A program made the position numbers and the translations under genes. DNA of 64,000 nucleotides from Alphaproteobacteria bacterium (GTDB taxonomy: Bacteria; Pseudomonadota; Alphaproteobacteria; Rs-D84), in assembly GCA_017650505.1 (NCBI GenBank), contig JAGCET010000001.1, positions 1-64,000 of the forward strand, given 5' to 3'. The notes under the pieces are model-generated. The model made no database searches and was not told the origin of the DNA. It saw only the letters and a program-made list of their open reading frames with translations. Shown piece after piece: positions 41,404 through 50,958 of the stretch (the stretch's first letter is position 1; every line of letters starts with the position of its first letter).

Positions 41404-42303
41404 ATGAGCATGGACAGGTTTTTTGCAATGTGTGACATTGTGTGGCGGGCGCATATACTGAATTGGTTTTGGCGGCCACGTGCGGTTCGACGTAAAATTC
41501 GCAGTGATATTTTGGCCGATGCTATACCGAAATATTTGGAAAGATATTTGCCCGCCGCCGCCGCAATAGAAGAAAGACCGGTTGAAAATAATGACGCGAA
41601 TGAAAAAATCTTTTCATTGTGGTTACAGGGCGAGGATAATGCACCACCGTTGGTAAAGGCTTGTTTCCGCAGTATTCGTCGGCATTGTAAACAAGAATTG
41701 GTTGTGCTGGATGAAAAAACTGTTTTTGACTATATCACTTTGCCACCGGAAATTATGGAAAAGCGTCGTGCGGGTAAGATAAAAAATGCGCATTTTGCCG
41801 ATATTTGTCGGGTGGAATTGTTGTATGAACATGGTGGGTTTTGGTTGGATTCGACCGCGTTTGTGACCGCACCGATTCCGGATTGGATTGTACAGCAAGA
41901 TTTCTTTGTATACCTTGCTGGTGATACAGTGGGATTTCCGTACAGTTATATGCAAAACTGTTTTATTCGTGCGCGCAAAGGGGCGTATTTGTTGGATGCG
42001 TGGCGTGCGATGATGTTGGATTTTTGGACGCATGAAAATCACAGGTTTGATTACTTTATGCACCAATTGTTGTTCAAGACTTTGGTTTTGAATGACCCGC
42101 GTGCGAAAAAGTATATGAATAAAATGGCGCACGTTGATCAAGATGATACGCACGCAGTGTGGTGGAAATATGCGGACAAGCCGTTTGATGAACAATTGTT
42201 CAAAATCTTGACTGCGGGCGCGTTTTTCCAAAAAACAAATTATCGTCTGGCGAATAATCCGATTCCGGGGTCTTTTGCCGACGTGATGATAAACAAGATG
42301 TAA
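41404..42303 (+). CDS. capsular polysaccharide synthesis protein-like glycosyltransferase
   Basis: 299 residues. The core IFSLWLQGEDNAPPLV, then HFADICRVELLYEHGG and FWLDSTAFV match the Caps_synth/GT32-like group, in which a DxD or LDxT segment follows YExGGFW. Sugar-nucleotide-dependent transfer at the cytoplasmic face of the inner membrane is inferred. It is the first of four plus-strand genes in the surface-glycan cluster and follows recA closely. Confidence 0.8.
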   Translation: MSMDRFFAMCDIVWRAHILNWFWRPRAVRRKIRSDILADAIPKYLERYLPAAAAIEERPVENNDANEKIFSLWLQGEDNAPPLVKACFRSIRRHCKQELVVLDEKTVFDYITLPPEIMEKRRAGKIKNAHFADICRVELLYEHGGFWLDSTAFVTAPIPDWIVQQDFFVYLAGDTVGFPYSYMQNCFIRARKGAYLLDAWRAMMLDFWTHENHRFDYFMHQLLFKTLVLNDPRAKKYMNKMAHVDQDDTHAVWWKYADKPFDEQLFKILTAGAFFQKTNYRLANNPIPGSFADVMINKM

Positions 42304-42306
42304 AAA

Positions 42307-43086
42307 ATGGGTGATGCACCAAAAATATCTGTGATAGTTCCCGTATATAATGCCGAAAAATATTTGGCGCGGTGCATGGACAGTTTGTGCAAACAAACAT
42401 TTGCCGATTTTGAAGTGATTTGTGTGAATGATGGCAGCACGGATAAAAGTCGCGATATTTTGTCCGAATATGTTGCGCATGATTCGCGATTCGTTGTTTT
42501 TGATAAATCTAATGCTGGTGTGTCGGCGGCGCGAAATGATGGTATCGCAAAGGCACGTGGTGAATATATTCATTTCTTGGATGCCGATGATTTTATTGAT
42601 GATGATTATTATCAAAAAATGTATGATGCCGCGGCCATGGCCGAATGTGATATAGTGGCCAGTGGATTTGTCACAAATACCAAGTATGCGCGTGATTTGA
42701 AATATTCTTGTGACTTTGTCAAACATACATTATTTGGAAAATTGCGATGGACTTATGCTTTCACAGATGGATTTGTGTGGCGGTATTTATTCCGTCGGGA
42801 ATTCATTCGTGATAATAATTTGCGTTTTGATACTAATATGATTTCCCAAGAAGATGCAATATTTGTTTTGAATGCAATTGTTGTGGCGAATGCCGTTGTG
42901 TTTGTGTCGGAAACATTTTATCACTATATGTTCAATTCAGAATCTGCATTGCATTCGGGTGATGCGGCGCATCATAAAAAGGTGAAACAACAGTACAAAA
43001 TTGGAAAAAAATTCAGGCGCGATTTTGCATTGCGTCAAGGTGTTTATTTGTTGTGGTTATTGCGAAAATTTTTAAGGAAACTTTAA
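42307..43086 (+). CDS. family 2 glycosyltransferase
   Basis: 259 residues. GT-A fold: ISVIVPVYNAEKYLARCMDS, CVNDGSTDKS with the first Asp, AARNDGI, and the DxD-type HFLDADDFI. The C-terminal third is reduced to a basic helix (RKFLRKL). It belongs to the polysaccharide cluster and lies 3 bp after the previous gene. Donor and acceptor are unknown. Confidence 0.88.
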   Translation: MGDAPKISVIVPVYNAEKYLARCMDSLCKQTFADFEVICVNDGSTDKSRDILSEYVAHDSRFVVFDKSNAGVSAARNDGIAKARGEYIHFLDADDFIDDDYYQKMYDAAAMAECDIVASGFVTNTKYARDLKYSCDFVKHTLFGKLRWTYAFTDGFVWRYLFRREFIRDNNLRFDTNMISQEDAIFVLNAIVVANAVVFVSETFYHYMFNSESALHSGDAAHHKKVKQQYKIGKKFRRDFALRQGVYLLWLLRKFLRKL

Positions 43087-43098
43087 CAGGGGGAAAAG

Positions 43099-44109
43099 AT
43101 GCCGGCGATATCTGTGATAATTCCGATGTATAATGTTGAAAAATATTTGCGGCGGTGTTTGGACAGTGTCGTAAATCAAACGTTTACGGATTTTCAGGCG
43201 ATTTGTGTTGACGATGGGTCGCCGGATAATTCTGGAAAAATTGCCGAAGAATATGCGTCGCGCGATTCGCGGTTTGTTGTTGTGCATAAAGAAAATGGCG
43301 GTCTGTCGGATGCGCGAAATGTCGGAATGGAATATGCCACCGGCGAATACATTATGTATTTGGACAGTGATGATTTTATACATCCGCAAACAATGGAAAT
43401 TGCGCACCGTATGGCACGGCGTGATGGTTCGGACATAGTTTCTTTTGCGTACGACCGGGTTTATCGGCCACGGTTGATGGTAATGCATAAACTTGGTTTT
43501 AATACAGATAATGTTGTGCCGTGGGGCATTCGTAAAAAATACAATGTTGATAAAATTGAATCGCGTGTGACAGACGATGTTTTTGAATATGCAACGGAAA
43601 GTGCACACAACGTTGGAAATAAAAATCGTCGTTGGTTGATTAAGCATTGCCAGGTGTGGAAACACCTGTATCGGCGTGATTTGATTGCAGATATAACGTT
43701 TATAAAGGGAATTTTGTTTGAAGATTTTCCGTGGTGGAGTATGGTTATGTTAAAATCTCCGCGGGTCACGATTATAAATTTACCACTGTATTATTATATT
43801 CCGAATTTTGGTGGAATTGTTTTGGCGGCGAAGCAGTTGAAAAAGATGCAATCGATGTGTACAGGGATTTCCAACGCATACAGCGTTTATAAAAAGAACG
43901 CGGCCGAATATCAAATGGCAAAATGGCAAGAAAATTTTATGTGGTATTTTGTGAATGCTGCTTTTCATAAGGTGCGTTTTTTAACTTCGCAATCAGATAT
44001 CGATGTTGCGCGTGATTTGTTGCGCGGGTTGCGTGACAGTGGTGTTTTTGATACCGTACCGAATGAGTGGTGGAATTTGCGTGAAAGAATTTATAAATTT
44101 ATTGGATGA
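43099..44109 (+). CDS. family 2 glycosyltransferase
   Basis: 336 residues. ISVIIPMYNVEKYLRRCLDS, CVDDGSPDNSG, LSDARNVGM and MYLDSDDFI show an intact GT-A core. The C-terminal extension of about 130 residues includes AKWQENFMWYFVNAAFH, as in enzymes of capsule and O-antigen clusters. It is closely related to the preceding gene in its N-terminal 100 residues, so the two may be an old tandem duplication. RBS AGGGGGAAA. Confidence 0.88.
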   Translation: MPAISVIIPMYNVEKYLRRCLDSVVNQTFTDFQAICVDDGSPDNSGKIAEEYASRDSRFVVVHKENGGLSDARNVGMEYATGEYIMYLDSDDFIHPQTMEIAHRMARRDGSDIVSFAYDRVYRPRLMVMHKLGFNTDNVVPWGIRKKYNVDKIESRVTDDVFEYATESAHNVGNKNRRWLIKHCQVWKHLYRRDLIADITFIKGILFEDFPWWSMVMLKSPRVTIINLPLYYYIPNFGGIVLAAKQLKKMQSMCTGISNAYSVYKKNAAEYQMAKWQENFMWYFVNAAFHKVRFLTSQSDIDVARDLLRGLRDSGVFDTVPNEWWNLRERIYKFIG

Positions 44110-44126
44110 TAAAAAGGATGGAAAAT

Positions 44127-45014
44127 ATGAATCGTTTATTTTTATTCGCCGCATATAACAAGAATGACAAGATAAGCAAAACATTGCTTGATTATTTGGA
44201 ATTGATTTCAAAATTGGGTGATATAATTTTGTGTTTTGACAGCGATGTGTCCAAAGCAGAGTTGAAAAAGTTGGGGAATATATCGCATATATTGCATGTA
44301 TCTGGGGTGCGCCATGGTGAATATGATTTTGGTTCGTATAAAAGGGCATACCAATATGCGGCAAGCAATAAATTGTTGGCCAAATATGAATATATTTATT
44401 TGGTAAATGATAGTGTATATTGTTTGAATTTGCCGGAATATTTGTTAACAGATTTGGAACAGACGAAAAACGATTTGTTGGGTATGGTCAAATATGCAGA
44501 TGCGCAAACACCAGAATATATGCAATCTTGGTTTTTGGGTATAACCAGTCGTGTTGCGACTGCGGATTTTATGGCCGAATTTATGAATAATATTACAAGA
44601 CAAACAAACAAGAATGATATTGTTTTGAAATACGAGATTATGTTTTCGCGCATCATAGTGAATCACGGTTTTAAGATGTCTGCGACGATTCCTTGGGCGC
44701 ATGATACTACGATTGTTTATAAAAATCCGTATTCGGTGTTGAATGGTAATGTACCGTTCGTTAAAAAGAAAGCAATACGATATATCGGTGATTTGAATCG
44801 GTTGGCACTGTATGCGGCGTCGGATAAAATTGTTAAAAATATTATTGATGATGTCACGACCCAGGGAATACAAATGGAAACGAATCGATATCGGTGTGCC
44901 TATAAATTGGCCGTGTTCGGATTACCAGTGTTCCGCAGAATGTTAGACTATAATGACAGGGTCGCCAAAGGATATTTATTCGGAGTGCGAGTATATAAAT
45001 CGATTCGTGAATAA
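44127..45014 (+). CDS. rhamnan-synthesis-F (RgpF)-like protein, first copy
   Basis: 295 residues from the ATG at 44127, chosen because AAAAAGG lies 9 nt upstream; ATGs at 44106 and 44118 are also in frame. It contains RHGEYDFGSYKRAY and YLVNDSVYCL, the hallmarks of the RgpF family of polysaccharide-modifying transferases. A similar protein (47025-47894, minus strand) shares both motifs. It would act on the side chains of a rhamnan-like or capsular polymer. Confidence 0.8.
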   Translation: MNRLFLFAAYNKNDKISKTLLDYLELISKLGDIILCFDSDVSKAELKKLGNISHILHVSGVRHGEYDFGSYKRAYQYAASNKLLAKYEYIYLVNDSVYCLNLPEYLLTDLEQTKNDLLGMVKYADAQTPEYMQSWFLGITSRVATADFMAEFMNNITRQTNKNDIVLKYEIMFSRIIVNHGFKMSATIPWAHDTTIVYKNPYSVLNGNVPFVKKKAIRYIGDLNRLALYAASDKIVKNIIDDVTTQGIQMETNRYRCAYKLAVFGLPVFRRMLDYNDRVAKGYLFGVRVYKSIRE

Positions 45015-45029
45015 TGCCACGGGCAAATT

Positions 45030-46184
45030 CTATTTAATTTTCGCACGTATATTTTCTTTGGATTCGTTATATACTTCCCGTGACAATTTATCTAATCCGT
45101 TATAAATTTTTTTGTATTCTTGGTCGGTCATAACAATAGCGCTTTCCATGGCCGCGGCCAGGTTGTCGCCCGTATATATAATGGCATTTGTGTTGTCAAA
45201 ATCATAAAATTCGGCGAATTCTTGTTGAACTATTGGTATTTTGTTAAATCCGTAAATCAGTTGCGGTGATCCCGACACTTGATTTGTTTTGTATTTGTCG
45301 TGCTCAGGATTGTTTTTGTCCCATAATGGTAAAAAGAAATCAGATTGTTCCATAAATTGAAACATTTTTTCGCCGACCTGGCGTCCGGGGGTGATTATAT
45401 ATTTTTTGATTTCGTTGGTTATACCCGGAATTTTTCCACCACCGCCGACGACTATTACACGAAAATCATAACCGGCATTGACCAATTGTTTGATTGCAGA
45501 AATTAGAATATTATGGTTTTTACGTTTAGGTGAGATACCGCCAACAGTGATAAATGTTGTTTGGTTGTGTTTCGTGGAATTTTTTTGAACTTTGCCGAAC
45601 AGGTGCGGGTTTGTTGACGGGTAATCGTTTAATCGCCGTCCAAGTCCGAATATGTGTGTTTGATTAAAGTCTTGATAATAAGATTCAATGTTGGGTGTAT
45701 TATGGGCGACAATATACAAATTATTGAACCGGGTCAATTCTGGAAATATATCAAAGACACTTTGAAAGGCGAATGTATAATTCATTGGGGTCATTATAAA
45801 AATTGCCTTATATTTTTCCATTTTTGTAGATTTGAGCATTTTGTGCATTGCGGTACTTAAACAGTGAAATATATTCACTTTTGAAATATCGTGCCGAGTA
45901 AAGTGTTTTTCATTATAGATAACATTGTGCATTATAATATCGACATTGTATCCCAAATCTTGAAAATATTTGAAATATGCAGAAATCACTTCGCCGTGGC
46001 ATCTGTTCGTTTCAACCAGTAATACGGAATTTTTACGTACAGGTGTCTTTTCAAATTGCTTTACATTAAAAATGTCAAACACACTGTATTCTTTCAATAA
46101 ATCATAGATGCGTTGTTTTTTATCTTTATTATAGAAAAATGCCATAGAGATAATCGTTGCAATTACTTGGCGCAGGTGTTTCAT
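45030..46184 (-). CDS. GT4/GT-B-like glycosyltransferase
   Basis: 384 residues. An N-terminal half with few signatures is followed by FITVGGISPKRKNHNILISA, cut as FITVGGISPKRKNHN, and FRVIVVGGGGKIPG. A late segment (VSGSPQLIYGFNKIPIVQ) falls where GT-B enzymes bind the donor nucleotide. The E-x7-E motif of GT4 is not clear, so the exact family is uncertain. It faces the RgpF-like gene with a 15-bp gap between the two stop codons and begins the minus-strand half of the cluster. Confidence 0.7.
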   Translation of the reverse strand: MKHLRQVIATIISMAFFYNKDKKQRIYDLLKEYSVFDIFNVKQFEKTPVRKNSVLLVETNRCHGEVISAYFKYFQDLGYNVDIIMHNVIYNEKHFTRHDISKVNIFHCLSTAMHKMLKSTKMEKYKAIFIMTPMNYTFAFQSVFDIFPELTRFNNLYIVAHNTPNIESYYQDFNQTHIFGLGRRLNDYPSTNPHLFGKVQKNSTKHNQTTFITVGGISPKRKNHNILISAIKQLVNAGYDFRVIVVGGGGKIPGITNEIKKYIITPGRQVGEKMFQFMEQSDFFLPLWDKNNPEHDKYKTNQVSGSPQLIYGFNKIPIVQQEFAEFYDFDNTNAIIYTGDNLAAAMESAIVMTDQEYKKIYNGLDKLSREVYNESKENIRAKIK

Positions 46185-46197
46185 TTTTCATCCTTTG

Positions 46198-47028
46198 TTA
46201 AATGTTTGTCTTTTTAAATTGTGATGGTATTTTTACAACCAATTTTAACCCCAGCATACTTGGTTTATTCCATGCATAGATTGGTCGAAATACGCGTTGC
46301 ATTATGCGTGCGATTCGTATGGCGAATGTGCCATGTGCATGTTTTTTTGTGACCATATTTATTGTGCCATTTCCGCGGCGGCGCAGGTGGTTTACCCAAT
46401 CTGGGCCACGGTTTGCGGCCTTGGTCACCAACATTTCCATATCAACCGCACCAAAATGCAACAGATATAAATTATTATCGATATGGAAATTGTGCTTTTT
46501 GATGTGATGAAAACCACTGCCCCAGCGGGCGGGACGGAACAGAACGACGGGTTTAGTATATCGGGTAGAGAGCAGGGCATATTCACGTTGTTTCAAAAAT
46601 GGTTTTGATATGTCCAATGGTTTTTCGCAATCCATATTTTGCCCAATATCTAAACCAAGCCCCGATACCGTTGTGCGATATTTCGCGGCCGATAAATATT
46701 CGGCAAGTTTCATATTCGCCGTTGGGTCAACAATCAAAAATTCATCGGAATCGCATCCGATTACAATATCATATTTTTTGAACAGTTCGGTTGCCAAATC
46801 TGAAATCTTGCCGATTCGATATTTGTCGCCGGCCGCGCGCGACATATCGGTGTGGGGCATTTTTATGATGTGTGCATTTGCGGAATTTTTTGGGGCAACT
46901 TGGTCGGTGCCGTCCAATATAATGTACAAATTTTCCAAACCAATTTCGCGACCGTAATATTCAATCCATCGCGACAGAAAGAATTCGTCATTGCGTGCCA
47001 TTGTTATCGCGGCGATTCGTTTTTTCAT
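46198..47028 (-). CDS. glycosyltransferase of the Glyco_tranf_2_4 type
   Basis: 276 residues. IAAITMARNDEFFLSRWIEYY at the N-terminus (shown as ITMARNDEFFLSRWIEYY), DIVIGCDSDEFLIV with a DxDE acidic site, and GSGFHHIKKH fit the Glyco_tranf_2_4/GT92-related group, which includes enzymes for cell-surface glycans. It overlaps the next gene by 4 bp at its start. A basic C-terminal tail may hold it at the membrane. Confidence 0.72.
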   Translation of the reverse strand: MKKRIAAITMARNDEFFLSRWIEYYGREIGLENLYIILDGTDQVAPKNSANAHIIKMPHTDMSRAAGDKYRIGKISDLATELFKKYDIVIGCDSDEFLIVDPTANMKLAEYLSAAKYRTTVSGLGLDIGQNMDCEKPLDISKPFLKQREYALLSTRYTKPVVLFRPARWGSGFHHIKKHNFHIDNNLYLLHFGAVDMEMLVTKAANRGPDWVNHLRRRGNGTINMVTKKHAHGTFAIRIARIMQRVFRPIYAWNKPSMLGLKLVVKIPSQFKKTNI

Positions 47029-47894
47029 TGGCGGGCATCCTTAATCTTTTGTTTTGCATATTTTATCTTGCGGCCAAGTATTTTGAATGGATTCGATGTC
47101 AAAAAGTTTTTCACATATTCGGCACCATACAGACGATTTACAGAATCCATAATTGCCGTGCGAGTTATGACGTTTGTGTGGTCCAGTATATATTTTACCT
47201 GGGCCCCAAGGGCACCACAGTGGCGGGTAAAACATACCTTTTTGAAAAATGGGCAACCATGCAAAACCAATGATTTGGGATAATTATAGGTGTGTCTTCC
47301 GTGTACCAAGTAAACACCACGTGCGGTACATTCATTTTCTAAAATTAAATTAGTCAGGCCGTGTTCATATTTAAGTGTGACTTGATTTTTTGTTGGCTCT
47401 TGGGTTACCGAATCCAAGAATTTTGCAAACCATTCCGACAAGAATATTTTTTTGGTCAGTTTAACAAACCATGATTCCAAGAAAGAATGTGTGCGATGTT
47501 TTGAAATAACAATGCCCGATGCATGGGTTCCGGTTGATTCCAATTTCCCAAGAATTTCACCCATATCAAATACGGGGCCATATACAGAATCATTTACCAA
47601 ATATAAACACGTATAATCACGCAGGGTTAAATTATCACACGCCCATTTATATGCGCGCTTGTACGAACCAAAGTCATATTCGCCGTGGCGTTTCGCCATA
47701 ACGTGCAGGCAATATTTTTGAACCTTTTCTAATTCGGAATCATCTATATCCGAATCCATGCACAGTATGACATCGCCAAATCGTTTTAATTGACGCACGT
47801 AATATGCCAATGCTTCATCAATAATTCCGTTCGGATTGTATCCGGCAACAAGAAAAAGACGTTTTAATACAGTTGTTTTTGAACCGTTTTTCAT
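47025..47894 (-). CDS. rhamnan-synthesis-F (RgpF)-like protein, second copy
   Basis: 289 residues. RHGEYDFGSYKRAY and YLVNDSVYGP repeat the motifs of the first copy; N-terminal LFLVAGYNPNGIIDEALAYY (cut as LFLVAGYNPNG) aligns with LFLFAAYNKND there. Length and order are nearly the same, so it is a paralogue, on the opposite strand. Together with the adjacent GT2 it mirrors the GT2-RgpF pair of the plus-strand half. Confidence 0.8.
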   Translation of the reverse strand: MKNGSKTTVLKRLFLVAGYNPNGIIDEALAYYVRQLKRFGDVILCMDSDIDDSELEKVQKYCLHVMAKRHGEYDFGSYKRAYKWACDNLTLRDYTCLYLVNDSVYGPVFDMGEILGKLESTGTHASGIVISKHRTHSFLESWFVKLTKKIFLSEWFAKFLDSVTQEPTKNQVTLKYEHGLTNLILENECTARGVYLVHGRHTYNYPKSLVLHGCPFFKKVCFTRHCGALGAQVKYILDHTNVITRTAIMDSVNRLYGAEYVKNFLTSNPFKILGRKIKYAKQKIKDARQ

Positions 47895-47897
47895 TTT

Positions 47898-48770
47898 TTA
47901 ATCCATATGTTTTGTGCCAATATTTAATCCGAAAATGTAATATCTTTTCTTGCGTGGAAAAACTTCGCATTTGAAAATTGTGCGGTTAAACATTTTGAAA
48001 GTATCAATACGTTCTGGTGTGTCTGGTGCGGCAAGTAATTCGTTGGCACCATATTTATTTAATAATTCGTGATATCGTTGCCATGCCTTTGGTGTTTCAT
48101 CGGAATAGTGCGCGGCCTTTCTTTTCTTGTTCTTGCCAAGTGATGTTGAACGGTCAATGACATTATATACTGCGCCGGGTACCGTTGCGGCCGTATCCGC
48201 CAAAATAATCGCAGATTTTGAAAATATGACATCTTGGGCGCCACATACGGCCGGTTCAAACAATAACCCGGTTCGGCGTAGGAATTCTGTTTTATATGCA
48301 TATCGCCATGCGCAGTTGAATGCGTTTGCGTGTGTCATTTGAATTCTGTCGGCTAAAGATGTTGCAATTTGTATCGCGCTGAATTTTGGGAAAGACCAAC
48401 CGGGTTCATAAACTTCACCACAGAGTATGTCTGCACCTGTTTTTATTGCGGCGTCCGCCATTTTTTCAAAATAATCAAGGTTCACAAAATCATCGTGGTC
48501 GTGTATGGAAACATATTCACCGGTTGCCGCCAAAATTCCCGTGTTCGATGCGGCCGATACGCCGGCGTTCTTTTGTGTAATAAGTTTTATGCGTTTATCT
48601 TTTTTTGCGTACTGTTTAATAATTTCACCGCTGTTGTCCGTGCTGCCGTCGTCTACAATTATTATTTCGATATTTTTATATGTTTGGTGCACCAAGTGCT
48701 CCAGAGTTTTTCGAATAAATTCACGTGCATTATACATTGGCACGACAACAGACATAAGTGGTTCTTGCAT
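47898..48770 (-). CDS. family 2 glycosyltransferase
   Basis: 290 residues from the ATG at 48770 (AAAAAAGGAATC upstream); the open frame to 48875 overlaps typA and is not needed. MSVVVPMYNAREFIRK, VDDGSTDNSGE, ASNTGILAATGE and VSIHDHDDFV form an intact GT-A core. It is the first gene of the minus-strand half. The C-terminal region contains KCEVFPRKKRYYIFGLNIG, cut as KRYYIFGLNIG. Confidence 0.86.
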   Translation of the reverse strand: MQEPLMSVVVPMYNAREFIRKTLEHLVHQTYKNIEIIIVDDGSTDNSGEIIKQYAKKDKRIKLITQKNAGVSAASNTGILAATGEYVSIHDHDDFVNLDYFEKMADAAIKTGADILCGEVYEPGWSFPKFSAIQIATSLADRIQMTHANAFNCAWRYAYKTEFLRRTGLLFEPAVCGAQDVIFSKSAIILADTAATVPGAVYNVIDRSTSLGKNKKRKAAHYSDETPKAWQRYHELLNKYGANELLAAPDTPERIDTFKMFNRTIFKCEVFPRKKRYYIFGLNIGTKHMD

Positions 48771-48818
48771 TTTGATTCCTTTTTTACGATTATAGCGATA
48801 ATTTTGATGCACCGCAAA

Positions 48819-48842
48819 TAAAAAACCGGCATTTGCCGGTTT
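48819..48842 (-). terminator. terminator of typA
   Basis: AAACCGGC, loop AAAT, GCCGGTTT and a T-rich tail on the minus strand, 5 bp after the typA stop. It separates typA from the glycan cluster. Confidence 0.88.
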
Positions 48843-48846
48843 GAAT

Positions 48847-50688
48847 TTACAGTGTTTCTTCTTTACCGCGGGCAAGTTTTTTGCGCTTTCCGCTGTCCAA
48901 TTCTTTCTTGCGCAGACGGATTGTGGCGGGTGTCACCTCTACCAATTCATCATCTTGGATATATGACAACGCTTCTTCCAATGACATCTTGCGTGGCGGG
49001 GCAAGGAATAATTTTTCATCGGCGGTCACACTGCGCACATTGGTCAGTTCTTTGCCCTTGATGGGGTTGACCTCCAGGTCATTTTCTTTGCTGTGTTCAC
49101 CGATAATCATTCCGGAATACACTTCGGTTTGTGGACCGACGAACAGAACACCGCGCGGTTCCAAATTGTGCAGTGCGTATGTCGCCGTCACGCCATTTTC
49201 CATTGAAACCAAAACGCCCGGCCGATATTGGACGATTGGACCACGATATGTATCATACCGGTCAAATACGCGATTCATAATTCCTGTGCCGCGTGTGTCG
49301 GTGCGAAATTCCGACAGGTACCCAATAAGTCCGCGCGATGGTGCCGAAAATACTATGCGTGTTTTGCCGCCACCGGACGCTTTCATTTCTGTAATTGTTG
49401 CTTTGCGCTTGGTCATTTTTTCAATGACAACGCCACTAAATTCGTCGTCGACGTCAACGACAACTTCTTCGATTGGTTCCAACATTTCGCCGTTTTCGCC
49501 CGTATGCATAACAACGCGTGGACGCGATACAGACAATTCAAAACCTTCACGCCGCATCGTTTCAATAAGAATCCCAAGTTGCAATTCGCCACGACCGGAA
49601 ACCTCAAAAGATTCTTTGTTTTCGCTTTGCGTCACGCGCAGGGCGATATTCGTTTCGGCCTCTTTGAAAAGTCGTTCGCCAATCATACGCGATGTAAGTT
49701 TTTTGCCACTTTTGCCCGCCAATGGCGAAGTGTTCACAAAGAATGTCATCGTCAGTGTTGGTGGGTCGATTGGCATTGCCGGAATTGGTTCGGTGACCGA
49801 AGGATCGCACAGTGTATCGGCCACGGTTGCCTTGCTGAACCCGGCAAGGACGACAATGTCGCCGGCCGATGCGGATTCGCGTGATATTTTTTCAATGCCG
49901 CGATGTTCGATAATTTTTGTAACTTTGGCATTTTCGATAAATTCGCCATTCATATTTATTGCTTTGACGGCCTGGCCCACGCGTACGGTTCCCGATTCTA
50001 TTTTTCCGGTCAGGATTCGGCCGACATAGGGGTCTGATTCCAGTGTTGTCGCCAACATTGTGAATGGCGCGTCAATTTGGCAACGCGACCCATTGCAATC
50101 CGGCGCCGGCACGTGGTCGACAATAAGTTGGAACAACGGGGTTAAATCCCGATGTTCGTCGTTCAAATCGCGTACCGCCCAACCATCACGGCCAACCGCG
50201 TACAGGTATGGGAAATCCAGTTGCGCATCGTCCGCACCCAATTTATCAAACAGGTCAAATGTTTCGGATAAAACTTCGTCCGGGCGGGCGTCGTTGCGGT
50301 CAACCTTGTTTATGCACACAATCGGGCGCAGTCCCAATTTTAACGCCTTGGACAATACGAATTTAGTCTGGGGCAGGGGGCCTTCGGCACTGTCCACCAG
50401 AAGTACAACCCCGTCAACCATAGACAAAATACGTTCGACTTCGCCACCGAAATCGGCGTGTCCAGGGGTATCAACAATATTTATCTTGTAATCGTGCCAA
50501 AGGACGGATGTCGGCTTTGCCGAAATGGTAATACCGCGTTCGCGTTCAATGTCGCCACTGTCCATAACGCGGTCTTCGACGCGTTCGTTTTCGCGGAAAG
50601 TGCCCGCCTGTTTCAACATATTATCGACCAGGGTTGTTTTACCGTGGTCAACGTGCGCAATAATTGCAATATTACGAATTTTCATCAT
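48847..50688 (-). CDS. typA: ribosome-associated GTPase TypA/BipA
   Basis: 613 residues, normal. G1 AHVDHGKT, G2 RERGIT, G3 DTPGHADFGG, G4 NKVD; then SARxG-type G5, EF-G-like domains and the TypA-specific C-terminal domain with GLIGYLSEFRTDTRGTG, cut as GLIGYLSEFRTDTRG. The start is taken at 50688 (AAAAAGGCAAAA upstream), with a second ATG at 50685; the frame start at 50709 has no site. It supports ribosome assembly and translation under stress. Confidence 0.95.
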   Translation of the reverse strand: MMKIRNIAIIAHVDHGKTTLVDNMLKQAGTFRENERVEDRVMDSGDIERERGITISAKPTSVLWHDYKINIVDTPGHADFGGEVERILSMVDGVVLLVDSAEGPLPQTKFVLSKALKLGLRPIVCINKVDRNDARPDEVLSETFDLFDKLGADDAQLDFPYLYAVGRDGWAVRDLNDEHRDLTPLFQLIVDHVPAPDCNGSRCQIDAPFTMLATTLESDPYVGRILTGKIESGTVRVGQAVKAINMNGEFIENAKVTKIIEHRGIEKISRESASAGDIVVLAGFSKATVADTLCDPSVTEPIPAMPIDPPTLTMTFFVNTSPLAGKSGKKLTSRMIGERLFKEAETNIALRVTQSENKESFEVSGRGELQLGILIETMRREGFELSVSRPRVVMHTGENGEMLEPIEEVVVDVDDEFSGVVIEKMTKRKATITEMKASGGGKTRIVFSAPSRGLIGYLSEFRTDTRGTGIMNRVFDRYDTYRGPIVQYRPGVLVSMENGVTATYALHNLEPRGVLFVGPQTEVYSGMIIGEHSKENDLEVNPIKGKELTNVRSVTADEKLFLAPPRKMSLEEALSYIQDDELVEVTPATIRLRKKELDSGKRKKLARGKEETL

Positions 50689-50780
50689 TTTTGCCTTTTT
50701 TTGACCCAAGGGTTTAGATTATACTATATTTTTGCTTTTTCAACAAGTTATCATAAAAAATAATTTTTGCAAGAAATAAC

Positions 50781-50808
50781 TTGACTGTTTGTTTTTTTGT
50801 GTTATATT
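50781..50808 (+). promoter_or_regulatory. promoter of the 50843/50959 unit
   Basis: TTGACT at 50781, a 16-nt spacer ending TTTGTGT, TATATT at 50803. It shares most spacer bases with the promoter at 9326. Confidence 0.7.
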
Positions 50809-50842
50809 TGAGACAAACAAAACTATAATAGGGGTTTGCAAA

Positions 50843-50908
50843 ATGAAAAGTGTAGACGTAAACGTTGATGAAACCATAAAGTTGCTGTTGACGGCATATG
50901 TGGAATAA
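50843..50908 (+). CDS. possible 21-residue small ORF
   Basis: ATG with AGGGGT upstream, 21 codons (MKSVDVNVDETIKLLLTAYVE), then TAA. A second small frame starting at an ATG just before the stop would add MWNKVKEVKEQGK. Together they look like either a leader peptide with a coupled small ORF or one short gene broken by a single-base shift. Placement behind a good promoter makes translation plausible. Confidence 0.3.
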   Translation: MKSVDVNVDETIKLLLTAYVE

Positions 50909-50958
50909 AGTTAAAGAAGTCAAAGAACAAGGTAAATAACAACTAAAAGGATAAAATA

